The notes: a model not told the origin generated them from the sequence alone. Numbered from the stretch's first letter, positions 1-6,748 are shown. The stretch: DNA of 7,285 bases from Euryarchaeota archaeon UBA538 (GCA_002499325.1 DALC01000014.1:1-7285); one strand, 5' to 3'. Numbers and translations: made by a program.

Positions 1-384
1 GAGGGAGGCCCCAACTACCAACATTCCAATAGCACCGAAAAGAGCAGTTAGCCTTCCTGCATATATTAGCTCTGAGGAGTCAGGGTGATAGCCCCAAGAT
101 TCGAAGCTATGCAGGGCAGTAGCATCATGATTTAGCCACAGGCCCATGAATGTTAGAGTCGAAGCCACGAAGGCCCAGACTAAACCATGGATAATCCATG
201 TAGAAGAAGACGAACCGGGTCGTCCGCTTACAAAATCAATGGCAGGACCCAGTGCCTTTTCCAGCATGAACATGCTTAGGCCCTTGGCAACATCATTGAA
301 TATCCAGAGGCCCCTCTTTATCAGAACGAAGGATAGTGCAAGCAACAACCAGAAAGTTGCTAGGGTTGATATTACGACATCCAT
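1..384 (-). CDS. Multi-spanning membrane protein, N-terminal part (possible heme-copper oxidase subunit I); cut by left edge
   Basis: An open frame of 128 codons starts at ATG 384-382 and runs off the window without a stop. A Shine-Dalgarno-like GAGGTGAT (about 396-389) overlaps the stop of the upstream gene and sits a few bases before this ATG, which supports the start. Three hydrophobic segments are visible, at about residues 5-24, 63-84 and 107-128. The linker between the second and third contains a His/Asp/Trp-rich stretch (LNHDATALHSFESWGYHP, residues 84-101). The third segment (YAGRLTALFGAIGMLVVG) resembles the first core helix of heme-copper oxidase subunit I. That assignment rests on a general resemblance; the heme and copper histidines would lie outside the window. 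It could instead be another polytopic membrane protein. It lies 10 bp after the 92-residue membrane protein and is probably co-transcribed with it. Confidence 0.5.
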   Translation of the reverse strand, partial: MDVVISTLATFWLLLALSFVLIKRGLWIFNDVAKGLSMFMLEKALGPAIDFVSGRPGSSSSTWIIHGLVWAFVASTLTFMGLWLNHDATALHSFESWGYHPDSSELIYAGRLTALFGAIGMLVVGASL

Positions 385-394
385 GACAATCACC

Positions 395-673
395 TCACTC
401 ACTAGTGGCCTCCGTAAGCATAGTTGCTATAATTGAGAATGCACCGAAGATGACTCCAAGAAGGAAGAACCATATCCCTGAGTCGAAGACCCCCTCAAAC
501 ATGGGTAAGACTTCAGAAATTACTGGCATGTCCCTCCCTGGGAACAGAATCCCGTAGAGGATGAGGAAAGAGAGCATTGAAACGAATCCTAGAACCACTA
601 CTACACCCGACGAAGCCGGCTCTTTCTCTCCTTGGATGAACTCATCAACTGAACTTGGTACTTCGATAGACAT
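395..673 (-). CDS. Small two-helix membrane protein, unknown function
   Basis: This frame encodes 92 residues from ATG 673-671. An in-frame GTG lies two codons earlier (679-677), but the GGGGTG at 686-681 is 7 bases before the ATG and only 1 base before the GTG, so the ATG is preferred. The protein has a short acidic N-terminal tail (about residues 1-20) and two hydrophobic helices (about 22-44 and 66-86), joined by a loop containing several acidic residues and prolines. I do not recognise a family. The stop lies 10 bp before the start of the left-edge membrane protein, whose ribosome binding site overlaps it, so the two are probably translated from one message. If the neighbour is a terminal oxidase subunit, this could be a small accessory subunit, but that is inferred only from position. 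It begins 90 bp after the end of raSEA, so it may have its own promoter. Confidence 0.75.
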   Translation of the reverse strand: MSIEVPSSVDEFIQGEKEPASSGVVVVLGFVSMLSFLILYGILFPGRDMPVISEVLPMFEGVFDSGIWFFLLGVIFGAFSIIATMLTEATSE

Positions 674-742
674 AGACACACACCCCGCGAGACGCGACAG
701 AAGCGGACCGAACCAACGGAGATGGCCCCTTAAGCGTTGGGC

Positions 743-759
743 GAGGGACAGAGTCCCTC
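743..759. repeat. Perfect 7-bp inverted repeat just after the raSEA stop
   Basis: The arms GAGGGAC (743-749) and GTCCCTC (753-759) are separated by AGA. The hairpin starts 4 bases beyond the raSEA stop codon (766-764, minus strand) and lies in the gap before the small membrane protein gene. It could be a 3'-end processing or stability element for the raSEA transcript. It is not followed by a T-rich tract on the minus strand, which an archaeal terminator would normally have, so I do not call it a terminator. Chance occurrence is possible. Confidence 0.4.
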
Positions 760-763
760 AGTA

Positions 764-1897
764 TCATGGGGCACGTAATCTATCCAGGGCGTTCCCTCTG
801 CGATGAATGCCGGAACCCATAGGAGTAGGTAGTGCTGAATCATTCTGTATCTCAGAAAGCCAGACCTTCTTACATTCGCATTCTAGTTCATTAAATTCTC
901 CTAGATTTCCAGAAACTGAATATCTCTCAATCGCCGCAACAACCTCGGAATCGCATGATCCGCAATTGTGGGACCCTCTTGCCTTTCCACCGGCTGTTGG
1001 ATGAACGATCACCCTGCAGTCAGTCTTCGAGACATCGTCATGAGTTCTGATGATCATCTCTACCAATGACCAGAGCCAAGGAGGCCGATATTCCCTGTTC
1101 CTGAATAGCCTATCCACTATTGTCCCTCTCTGGATATTCATCGGATTTATCGATACCTCATCAGATATCTTGGAGACTTCAGAGACCCATGAGATTGTGT
1201 GTTCAAGAGCGTCCCCCTCGGACATGAAAGGTGGTTTAAACAAAAGATATGTCTTGACTCTTAGAGAATTGTCTCTGAGGATTTCGACTGCTTTATGCCA
1301 CTGCTTGAGGGAGAATCCCTTGTTAGCGTGGAATCTAAGAACAGTGTTATCATATGCCTCTAAGCCGATGGCTACAGTACACCCTGGATGTCTTTCAGCC
1401 ACCCATTCTAGCTTCTCAGGAGTGCACATTTGGGCTTGTGCCTCTACTACCAAGTGTAACCCCATCTGATAAGTCTCTCTGAGGACGTGCTCCTGCCATT
1501 CTGGTGGGTTTTCTCTATCCTCAAAGAAGGTTCCTGAAGTGTAAACCTTGACCATCTTGCAGTCTCGGAAGTCGCTCGTGACTCTCTTAGCCTCTTCCCA
1601 CTGAGAGAACATATCCTCTGCAGTTACATCGTCCCTGACATCATTGAAGTAACCGCAGAAGGTACATCCAGATTTCCACCACCATACACAGCCCTTCGTG
1701 CGTAGAATTACAGTGGCCGCAGTACAGGGAGTGCCGTCTGGAAGATTCTCGGGAGTCTTGTATACTGTAACTGGCTTGGATGCATCCCAAGACTCTCTGG
1801 AAGCTATTGATTCGGGTGTATTCTCGGGCGCTTTGACTAGATGATGGATTTTAACGGGCTTATTGCCATCTCCTATCAAGCCGCACGAACTGGCCAT
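764..1897 (-). CDS. raSEA: Archaeosine synthase radical SAM subunit RaSEA
   Basis: The 377-residue protein is a radical SAM enzyme of the archaeosine type. In the known archaeal pathway, ArcS attaches lysine to preQ0 at tRNA position 15 and RaSEA then cleaves that adduct to give archaeosine. The iron-sulfur motif is C70-x7-C78-x2-C81 in the context KGCVWWWKSGCTFCGY, a spacing and Trp-rich setting typical of this family rather than of the usual CxxxCxxC. Later landmarks are VYTSGTFF (118-125), VVEAQAQ (150-156), AIGLEAYD (176-183) and NPMNIQRGT (251-259). A C-terminal Cys/His region, SHNCGSCD (309-316) followed by C340 and C342, probably binds a second metal. The length fits a complete member. 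It starts at ATG 1897-1895 with a GGAG at 1904-1901 only 3 bases upstream. It is divergent from the transporter at 2005. ArcS itself is not in the window. Confidence 0.9.
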   Translation of the reverse strand: MASSCGLIGDGNKPVKIHHLVKAPENTPESIASRESWDASKPVTVYKTPENLPDGTPCTAATVILRTKGCVWWWKSGCTFCGYFNDVRDDVTAEDMFSQWEEAKRVTSDFRDCKMVKVYTSGTFFEDRENPPEWQEHVLRETYQMGLHLVVEAQAQMCTPEKLEWVAERHPGCTVAIGLEAYDNTVLRFHANKGFSLKQWHKAVEILRDNSLRVKTYLLFKPPFMSEGDALEHTISWVSEVSKISDEVSINPMNIQRGTIVDRLFRNREYRPPWLWSLVEMIIRTHDDVSKTDCRVIVHPTAGGKARGSHNCGSCDSEVVAAIERYSVSGNLGEFNELECECKKVWLSEIQNDSALPTPMGSGIHRRGNALDRLRAP

Positions 1898-2004
1898 GAG
1901 CTCCGCTCTAGGGAGGTGTTATTGACATTGACTACTATGTGGTGAGTCGTGAGATACCTGATTACGTAGACGACACTAAAGACCAGATATAATCTCAGGG
2001 ATTC
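1898..2004. promoter_or_regulatory. Divergent intergenic region with probable promoters for raSEA and the transporter
   Basis: This 107-bp stretch separates the outward-facing starts of raSEA (minus) and the MFS transporter (plus), so both promoters should lie here. The most AT-rich element is TATAAT at 1988-1993, which sits inside AGAT-ATA-ATCT (1985-1995). It is only about 15 bases before the plus-strand ATG, too close for the usual archaeal TATA spacing of about 27 to a leaderless start. A weaker ACTAAAG (about 1975-1981) is at the right distance for leaderless transcription from 2005. A purine-rich GGGAGGTG at 1911-1918 on the plus strand resembles a ribosome binding site but has no convincing gene after it. 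Exact promoter boxes cannot be assigned with confidence. Confidence 0.4.
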
Positions 2005-3804
2005 ATGTCAGGGGGGTTCGGCAAGCTGATTGCTAGCTCCGATGAGGTTGAGAGGCTTCTCAGTGAAATGGATCCGGAATCTAAGAAGTCGCTGAAAAGC
2101 TGGTATTGGTTCGACTGGGCTAATCAGGCCTTCGCGCTCACGGTAATCACAGTGGTGGTTCCGACACTGCTATCCAATATGTTCAACCTGGCAAACGGAG
2201 GAAGCGCGGAATATGCCGGTATGACATTTACTGGGGACAGTTTCTATGCTGTAGTACTTGGAATTTCCAGTGTCTTTGTAGCTATTGTCAGTCCGGTATT
2301 GGGTGCCATAGCAGATAGGATGCCCATCAAGAAGAGGATTTTAAAGATCTATACTATTGTTGGAATTCTATTTACCGCTCTAATGGGATTGGCTCCCTAT
2401 ATGAGTGAGGAGTCATCGTACAAATTCCTTGCGATTTGCCTGATTATGGGCAATATAGGATTTGCTGGTGGTCATGCGATTTACTCTGCCTTCCTCCCTT
2501 ATCTGGGAGATAAACGTCTAATGGATCATATCTCCAGCTGGGGGTATGCCTATGGTTTTCTAGGTGGTTCTACACTACTAACAATTCATTTGATTGTAGG
2601 TTTAAGATTTGGATTCGAAGATCCTGATGTTCAGTGTTTCGTTTTCCTGACTAGCGCCTTGTGGTGGTTGGGTTTTTCAGTGCCTATTTTCAGAAATACT
2701 CCCGAGCCTGAAATACCAAATCCTACTGAATACACGTCATTCTTTGAAGCGACAATAGATGGAGTCAGGGAGATTCGTAAGACATTCTCTGAGATTCGAA
2801 GATATAGGGTCCTGACTCTATTCATGTGCGGGTATCTGTTATTCTATGATGGAGTAAATGCGATTGGAGGATTGGCCGCGGCATATGCAGATTCCGTATT
2901 GAGGATAGACTTCAGCATGAACTTCGTTCTTCTTCTTTCTGCCAATATAGTTGCTATTCCAATGACTATCATAGGTGGTTCCTTAGCTAGTAGGTACAGT
3001 AACAAGAATATTCTAGGTGGGGCTCTGGCGATATTTTGTGTTGTGTCGGTTCTGGGAGTAGGATTTGCACCTCTTGAATTGGAGGGGGACCACGAGAGGT
3101 ATGACTTCCGTTATGATTGGGATCAGGAAGAGGATTCATACAAACTTTCAACACTATACAATCGGGGAGTGGACGGTTGGGTTAGTGAGTCAGGAGAGGG
3201 GGATGAAGAGTTCAGGGAGGCATTCCTGCAATTCCTGAAATCGGGCGACGACGAGCGTCCCTTACTTAGTCTGGAAGAGTCCTCACTACTTGTCCTTAGG
3301 ATGGAAAATAGTACACAACATAGATTCTCCTTCTCCTTCCGGGGAGGAGCATTAGATGGGGCCTCTTCAGTTGGCATTGATCATCCCACAGTTATCGAAG
3401 GAGGGCCAATAGACTGGTGGCCTAACTTGCTAAGGGATAATGTCTGGGAGCCTGTGGGAATAGGAATTAACCTACAGTGGATAATACTGGGAATGACGTT
3501 TGGAATGGTTATGGGAGTCGCAGGGGCTCTATCCAGAAGTCTCTTCAGTATGCTGATACCTACGTCCAAGACTACTGAGTTCTTTGGGTTCTTCGCCTTC
3601 ATAGGGAAGGCAGTATCGGTCCTAGGGCCGATAGTTTATGCAATAGTGGCCGCCTCTATGGATAGCAGAATGGGGCTTCTGAGCGTAGTAGTTCCCATCT
3701 TGATGGGAATGTGTTTCTTCTTCGTTGTGGATGTTGAAGAAGGAATTCGCGTCGCAAGAGAGGTTGATGAAGAGGTAGCCTCTGGAACTAATGAAGTGGT
3801 GTGA
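2005..3804 (+). CDS. UMF1/Atg22-family MFS transporter with a large extracytoplasmic insertion
   Basis: The 599-residue polytopic protein belongs to the UMF1 (Atg22-like) branch of the major facilitator superfamily. The N-terminal signature SWYWFDWANQAF (32-43), the GAIADRMPIKKR loop after helix 2 (100-111), and the C-terminal signature ALSRSLFSMLIP with EFFGFFAFIGKAVSVLGP (508-542) are hallmarks of that family. Twelve helices can be placed at about 41-60, 80-102, 112-130, 141-162, 183-200, 211-228, 269-291, 303-325, 336-356, 491-509, 526-549 and 556-576. The substrate is unknown; relatives are annotated as effluxers, the yeast protein as an amino-acid exporter. Between helices 9 and 10 lies about 128 hydrophilic residues (358-485), on the outer face by standard MFS topology; ordinary members are about 400-450 residues and lack this. 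The start is ATG 2005 with a weak AGGGA just upstream; M22 (2068) is the alternative. The stop overlaps the next gene. Confidence 0.88.
   Translation: MSGGFGKLIASSDEVERLLSEMDPESKKSLKSWYWFDWANQAFALTVITVVVPTLLSNMFNLANGGSAEYAGMTFTGDSFYAVVLGISSVFVAIVSPVLGAIADRMPIKKRILKIYTIVGILFTALMGLAPYMSEESSYKFLAICLIMGNIGFAGGHAIYSAFLPYLGDKRLMDHISSWGYAYGFLGGSTLLTIHLIVGLRFGFEDPDVQCFVFLTSALWWLGFSVPIFRNTPEPEIPNPTEYTSFFEATIDGVREIRKTFSEIRRYRVLTLFMCGYLLFYDGVNAIGGLAAAYADSVLRIDFSMNFVLLLSANIVAIPMTIIGGSLASRYSNKNILGGALAIFCVVSVLGVGFAPLELEGDHERYDFRYDWDQEEDSYKLSTLYNRGVDGWVSESGEGDEEFREAFLQFLKSGDDERPLLSLEESSLLVLRMENSTQHRFSFSFRGGALDGASSVGIDHPTVIEGGPIDWWPNLLRDNVWEPVGIGINLQWIILGMTFGMVMGVAGALSRSLFSMLIPTSKTTEFFGFFAFIGKAVSVLGPIVYAIVAASMDSRMGLLSVVVPILMGMCFFFVVDVEEGIRVAREVDEEVASGTNEVV
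3079..3459 (+). other. Inserted outer-face domain within the MFS transporter
   Basis: This is the coding segment for residues about 359-485 of the transporter, between predicted helices 9 and 10. The first half is strongly acidic and charged (for example DHERYDFRYDWDQEEDSY, 362-379). The second half has alternating hydrophobic residues suggestive of beta strands (HRFSFSFRGGALDG, about 437-450) and a Trp-containing segment (DWW, 470-472) before helix 10. The reading frame is intact throughout and the flanking helices are in register, so this looks like a real domain insertion rather than a frameshift artefact. I do not recognise the fold. Confidence 0.6.
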
Positions 3805-4550
3805 TGAGGTCGTTCACAATAATTCAGAATTTTCTGACTGCTATATTAATTCCATTTCTAGCTCTCATCATAGGTCTTTGCTCCTTTCCTGGGATCTACA
3901 TTTTTTTCAAGATTATTGATCTGTTGGGAATCAGTATAAATTCATTCAACGAGATAGATAGTGTTCCATTGGAGAGCTTTGTAATCACCGGAGTGGCGCT
4001 TGGCATGGGAATAACTGCTTGGGGAGTGACTCTTGTGATTCTCTCTGGACTATTAGGAGGCCTATTTCGGCCGAGACTAAAGCCGGGAAAATATCCACTG
4101 AAGTCTTTTGTAACAATCCAGTGGGCGTGGTCGATGGTTTTTCACAAAATAGCTCTTTTCTTCTTGCCATTTCTAGTTCCGTCATTCATTGGCAACACTT
4201 TCTATCGACTTTCAGGTGCGAAATTAGGAAAGGGGGTGCAGATCAATTCAGCATACATCAATGATGCTGGATCTGTAACTCTAGGAGATGGTGTGGTAAT
4301 AGGAGGAAAGGCAATCATCAATGCCCATTTGACTGAGAAAGGTGAGTTGGTGATGGCTCCGGTTAATATTGGCAAGGACGCTCTGATTGGGATGGGTTCA
4401 GTTATTCAGCCGGGTTGTGTCATCGGTGAGGGGGCAATCGTGGCATCCAGAGCCGTAGTTCCCAAGTGGACCAACATTCCTGCAGGAGAAGTATGGGGCG
4501 GAATTCCGGCTAGATGTATCAGAATGGCAGATGGTACCATACCAGAGTAG
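3804..4550 (+). CDS. Membrane-anchored left-handed beta-helix (hexapeptide-repeat) acyltransferase
   Basis: The 248-residue protein has a hydrophobic N-terminal half and a hexapeptide-repeat C-terminal half. Membrane segments lie at about 10-40 and 57-86, with a third hydrophobic or amphipathic stretch at 106-129. From about 138 the repeated [I/V/L]-G-x-x pattern (AKLGKGVQI, VTLGDGVVIGGKAII, VNIGKDALIGMGSVI, CVIGEGAIVASRAVV) forms a left-handed beta helix. It ends in IPAGEVWGGIPARCI (225-239), the classic close of O-acyl/acetyltransferases. H174 (INAHL) is the best candidate catalytic His. The family transfers acetyl or acyl groups to sugars, lipids or peptides; the acceptor is not determined. 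The ATG shares one base with the transporter stop (TGATG); a GTG one codon earlier (3801) would overlap it by four. Either way the pair is translationally coupled. The next gene is convergent, 11 bp away. Confidence 0.82.
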   Translation: MRSFTIIQNFLTAILIPFLALIIGLCSFPGIYIFFKIIDLLGISINSFNEIDSVPLESFVITGVALGMGITAWGVTLVILSGLLGGLFRPRLKPGKYPLKSFVTIQWAWSMVFHKIALFFLPFLVPSFIGNTFYRLSGAKLGKGVQINSAYINDAGSVTLGDGVVIGGKAIINAHLTEKGELVMAPVNIGKDALIGMGSVIQPGCVIGEGAIVASRAVVPKWTNIPAGEVWGGIPARCIRMADGTIPE

Positions 4551-4561
4551 TGGAGTTAATC

Positions 4562-5197
4562 TCACGCTTCTTCTTGTGATTGCTCTGGTGATTCAGGAGC
4601 CTCTTCTTCAACAGTAGCGTTTTCAGAAGCAGCTTCCTTGACAGCCTCAAGCGTCTCATCCATCCTATCTCTGAAAGTATCCTGTTTCTCCTGGAACTCC
4701 TTGAAGTATTCCATAGCCCTGTCAATCATCTCGAATCTTGTCTCTGTGACCTTCTTGATATCTTCGAATATCTTCATGTGCTCAACATACCAGTCGTCTC
4801 TAGCCTTCAACTCAGAGGTAGCGGTCTGAAGGGCTTCATCAAGCTCCTCTGCGACATCGAATACTCTTCCAAGCCTAGCTTGCTCTCTGGTGTACATCTC
4901 TTCCATCTTCTCAAGTTCAGGTTCGAGATGCTTTACTCTTGTTCCTGCCTTAGCAGACTCTATCTCGAGGTTCCTGATACGACTGTCCTTCTCATTGAGA
5001 AGTTCCCCTAATCCCTCTTTCTCGATTTCCTTATCGATAGCGTCCTTCTCAAGAACTTCGATATGGGCCTTGGCGTCGGCTAACTCAGATTCAATTGCCT
5101 GATATGCCACATATAGCTTGTCAAGTCTTTCCTTCTCCATGGCTAGTTGCTCGGCCAAATCGTCCTGTTCGACAGGTATCGTTTCCTCATCGCTCAT
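4562..5197 (-). CDS. Acidic coiled-coil protein, unknown function
   Basis: The 211-residue soluble protein is dominated by heptad-like alpha-helical sequence rich in Glu, Lys, Leu and Ala from about residue 10 to 190, with an acidic, low-complexity tail (191-211, many Glu, Pro, Ser, Gln). There is no signal peptide, membrane helix, Cys pair or nucleotide-binding motif. The helical part may have breaks near G63-L64 and G85-T86, so it could fold into two or three coiled-coil segments. Such proteins often have structural or scaffold roles, but no function can be assigned here. ATG 5197-5195 is chosen because GGGAT at 5207-5203 lies 5 bases upstream; an in-frame TTG (5209) would bury that site. 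It lies 80 bp after the M20 gene and is convergent with the acyltransferase. Confidence 0.8.
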   Translation of the reverse strand: MSDEETIPVEQDDLAEQLAMEKERLDKLYVAYQAIESELADAKAHIEVLEKDAIDKEIEKEGLGELLNEKDSRIRNLEIESAKAGTRVKHLEPELEKMEEMYTREQARLGRVFDVAEELDEALQTATSELKARDDWYVEHMKIFEDIKKVTETRFEMIDRAMEYFKEFQEKQDTFRDRMDETLEAVKEAASENATVEEEAPESPEQSQEEA

Positions 5198-5277
5198 GGT
5201 GTATCCCAAACAGCTGGACTACTGCCTCCCCTTTAACCCCGGCGGAAACGGGATACAAATACATGGGATTAGTGTAT
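5198..5277 (-). promoter_or_regulatory. Gap upstream of the coiled-coil gene with a weak TATA-like box
   Basis: This 80-bp gap between the M20 stop and the coiled-coil start contains GTTAAAGG (minus strand, about 5237-5230). It is centred roughly 37 bases before the ATG, a spacing compatible with an archaeal TATA box and a very short leader that includes GGGAT. A 7-bp inverted repeat, GTATCCC (5201-5207) and GGGATAC (5250-5256), flanks the candidate box. Either element could be chance; no experimental-grade signal is visible. Confidence 0.25.
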
Positions 5278-6690
5278 TCATCTAGATATTGCGGCTACAG
5301 TCGTTGCTAGTACTGCTGTCAATCTCTTTGCCGTGGGAATGTGGAGCTTCTCATCGGGACCGTGCGCATTGTTTCCAGGTCCAGAGGCTCCTGTGCATAG
5401 AAACTTAGCATTTGGGTATCTGCTCTGCATCATAGCCATGAATGGAATTGTTCCACCAATCCAAGTTGCTAAAGGCGGTCTACCGGTTAAGAGCGTAGAA
5501 GCCTCAGTAATGGCCCTCTTTACCTCTCCATCTAGCGGAGGTGAATGAAAGCCATTTGCGGACGAGTCGGGTGAGAATGAAACCTCTGCTCCATATGGTG
5601 GATTTTCCTCTAGAATTTGCTTCAGAATTGGCTCAAGAGGGCCTGCATCGACTCCGGGAGGTATCCTAAAGCTCAATTTTAGATCGGTATTAGTTCTTAG
5701 TACATTTCCAGCCGTCTGAACTGACGGTAGGCCATCAGCTCCTATGACGCATAGTGAGGGTTGCCAATTCATTCCCAGAATCATGTCTGCAGTATTATCC
5801 GAAACCGGGAGGAGCGTGTCTACCGTGGGCAGCTGTTGCCAGAGCGAATCCCCCACTACATTGGCGAGTGATTCTGCCTTGCTTCTGAGATCATCGGATA
5901 TGTCAACGTGCATTTCAGGGATGAGAATCTGACCTGTTTTTGAGTCCTCAACCCTATCTAATAGCGCCCTAGCTATTCTAAATGAAGATGGAATAGAGCC
6001 TCCAGAAGTGCCCGAATGGATTCCCTCATGTGAAACCTTGATTGAAAGAGTACCCGAGATAAGACCCCTTAGTGCCTCTGTAATCCAGATATGATCGTAG
6101 TCGGGACCGCCACTATCCATCACTACAATCATATCGGGTTCTCCTAAATCTTCCTTCAGAGCCTCGAGATAAGGAGGTAGATCATAGGATCCCGATTCTT
6201 CACATGTTTCGATTAAGAAGGAGCATTTTGGATGAGGAATATTGGAGTTCTGAAGAATTTTCAGAGAAGCTACGCATAGATAACCTCCATATCCATCGTC
6301 GATACTTCCCCTTCCAAAGAGCCACGGACCTCTCCTGACAGCTTTCAAAGGGCCGAGTCCCTCGGACCACAGTTCTGGCTTGGAGGGTTGCTTGTCCAGA
6401 TGAGAGTAGAAGACAATCTCACCCGGTCCTGTCCCCTCGACAGTGATAAGCAGAACTGGAGACCTGTCTTCGATCCTGTGAACTGAGTAGGTCATTCCAT
6501 TCAGATTCTGGGTTTCGACCCACTTACAGAATAGATCAATTGTGGCGTCAAGCTCCCCTAGCCTGCGCCATTCTGGTTCGAACAGTGGAGAGAGGGCCTT
6601 GATGGATATGAATTCACTGAGACTAGGGATAATTGAGTTCTCCCATATATCATCACTCATAGTCAGAAGCCGGTCCAAGTCGTGTTCCAT
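5278..6690 (-). CDS. M20-family metallo-dipeptidase (carnosinase/CNDP2-like)
   Basis: The 470-residue cytoplasmic zinc peptidase of family M20 probably hydrolyses dipeptides or short peptides. Metal-site motifs are all present: H97-x-D99 (YSHLDKQP), D131 in GRGSIDDGYG, E164-E165 in ETCEESGSYDLPPY (E164 the general base), D192 in VMDSGG, and H443 in NAHGPDEKLH. The lid/dimerisation domain carries H225 in HEGIHSG and the carboxylate-binding region FRIPPG (R342). The substrate-loop signature is present as IGGTIPFM (411-418), where relatives usually have EGGSIP. The HLDKQP and EESGSYDLP wording matches, from memory, M20 peptidases common in aquatic gammaproteobacteria, so bacterial origin is possible. 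ATG 6690-6688 is chosen; an in-frame TTG at 6714 adds eight unlikely residues. No ribosome binding site is visible, but an AT-rich stretch at 6701-6717 would suit leaderless transcription. Fifty-eight bases separate it from the upstream nuclease stop. Confidence 0.92.
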   Translation of the reverse strand: MEHDLDRLLTMSDDIWENSIIPSLSEFISIKALSPLFEPEWRRLGELDATIDLFCKWVETQNLNGMTYSVHRIEDRSPVLLITVEGTGPGEIVFYSHLDKQPSKPELWSEGLGPLKAVRRGPWLFGRGSIDDGYGGYLCVASLKILQNSNIPHPKCSFLIETCEESGSYDLPPYLEALKEDLGEPDMIVVMDSGGPDYDHIWITEALRGLISGTLSIKVSHEGIHSGTSGGSIPSSFRIARALLDRVEDSKTGQILIPEMHVDISDDLRSKAESLANVVGDSLWQQLPTVDTLLPVSDNTADMILGMNWQPSLCVIGADGLPSVQTAGNVLRTNTDLKLSFRIPPGVDAGPLEPILKQILEENPPYGAEVSFSPDSSANGFHSPPLDGEVKRAITEASTLLTGRPPLATWIGGTIPFMAMMQSRYPNAKFLCTGASGPGNNAHGPDEKLHIPTAKRLTAVLATTVAAISR

Positions 6691-6748
6691 GTGTATTGGT
6701 ATACAATTTAGCAAATGGATTCTTCTGTCCAGCGTTAGGAGAAATATG

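Noticed and set aside
146..436. Plus-strand open frame of 96 codons at the left end.
   Set aside because: It is antisense to the two minus-strand membrane protein genes, which have convincing hydrophobic segments, ribosome binding sites and operon spacing; the plus-strand translation has no family features.
1050..1469. Plus-strand open frame of 139 codons inside raSEA.
   Set aside because: It lies wholly antisense to a clear radical SAM gene and its translation shows no coherent domain.
1911..1992. Strong plus-strand ribosome-binding-like GGGAGGTG followed by a short open frame ending in TAA at 1990-1992.
   Set aside because: There is no ATG at a sensible distance, the nearest TTG/GTG frames stop within a few codons, and the longer frame would need an ATT start or GTG codons more than 20 bases downstream. 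It lies in the expected promoter region.
3123..3377. Minus-strand open frame opposite the transporter's inserted domain, which might suggest that the insertion is really another gene.
   Set aside because: The translation is Ser/Glu/Pro-rich shadow sequence without motifs, while the plus-strand frame is continuous with intact transporter helices on both sides.
3901..3908. Run of T residues on the plus strand that could look like an archaeal terminator.
   Set aside because: It lies inside the acyltransferase coding sequence, encoding Phe in a membrane helix, with no gene ending nearby.
6691..6714. Upstream TTG start for the M20 peptidase adding eight residues.
   Set aside because: The extension has no family similarity, the downstream ATG gives the usual M20 N-terminus, and ATG is the more common start.
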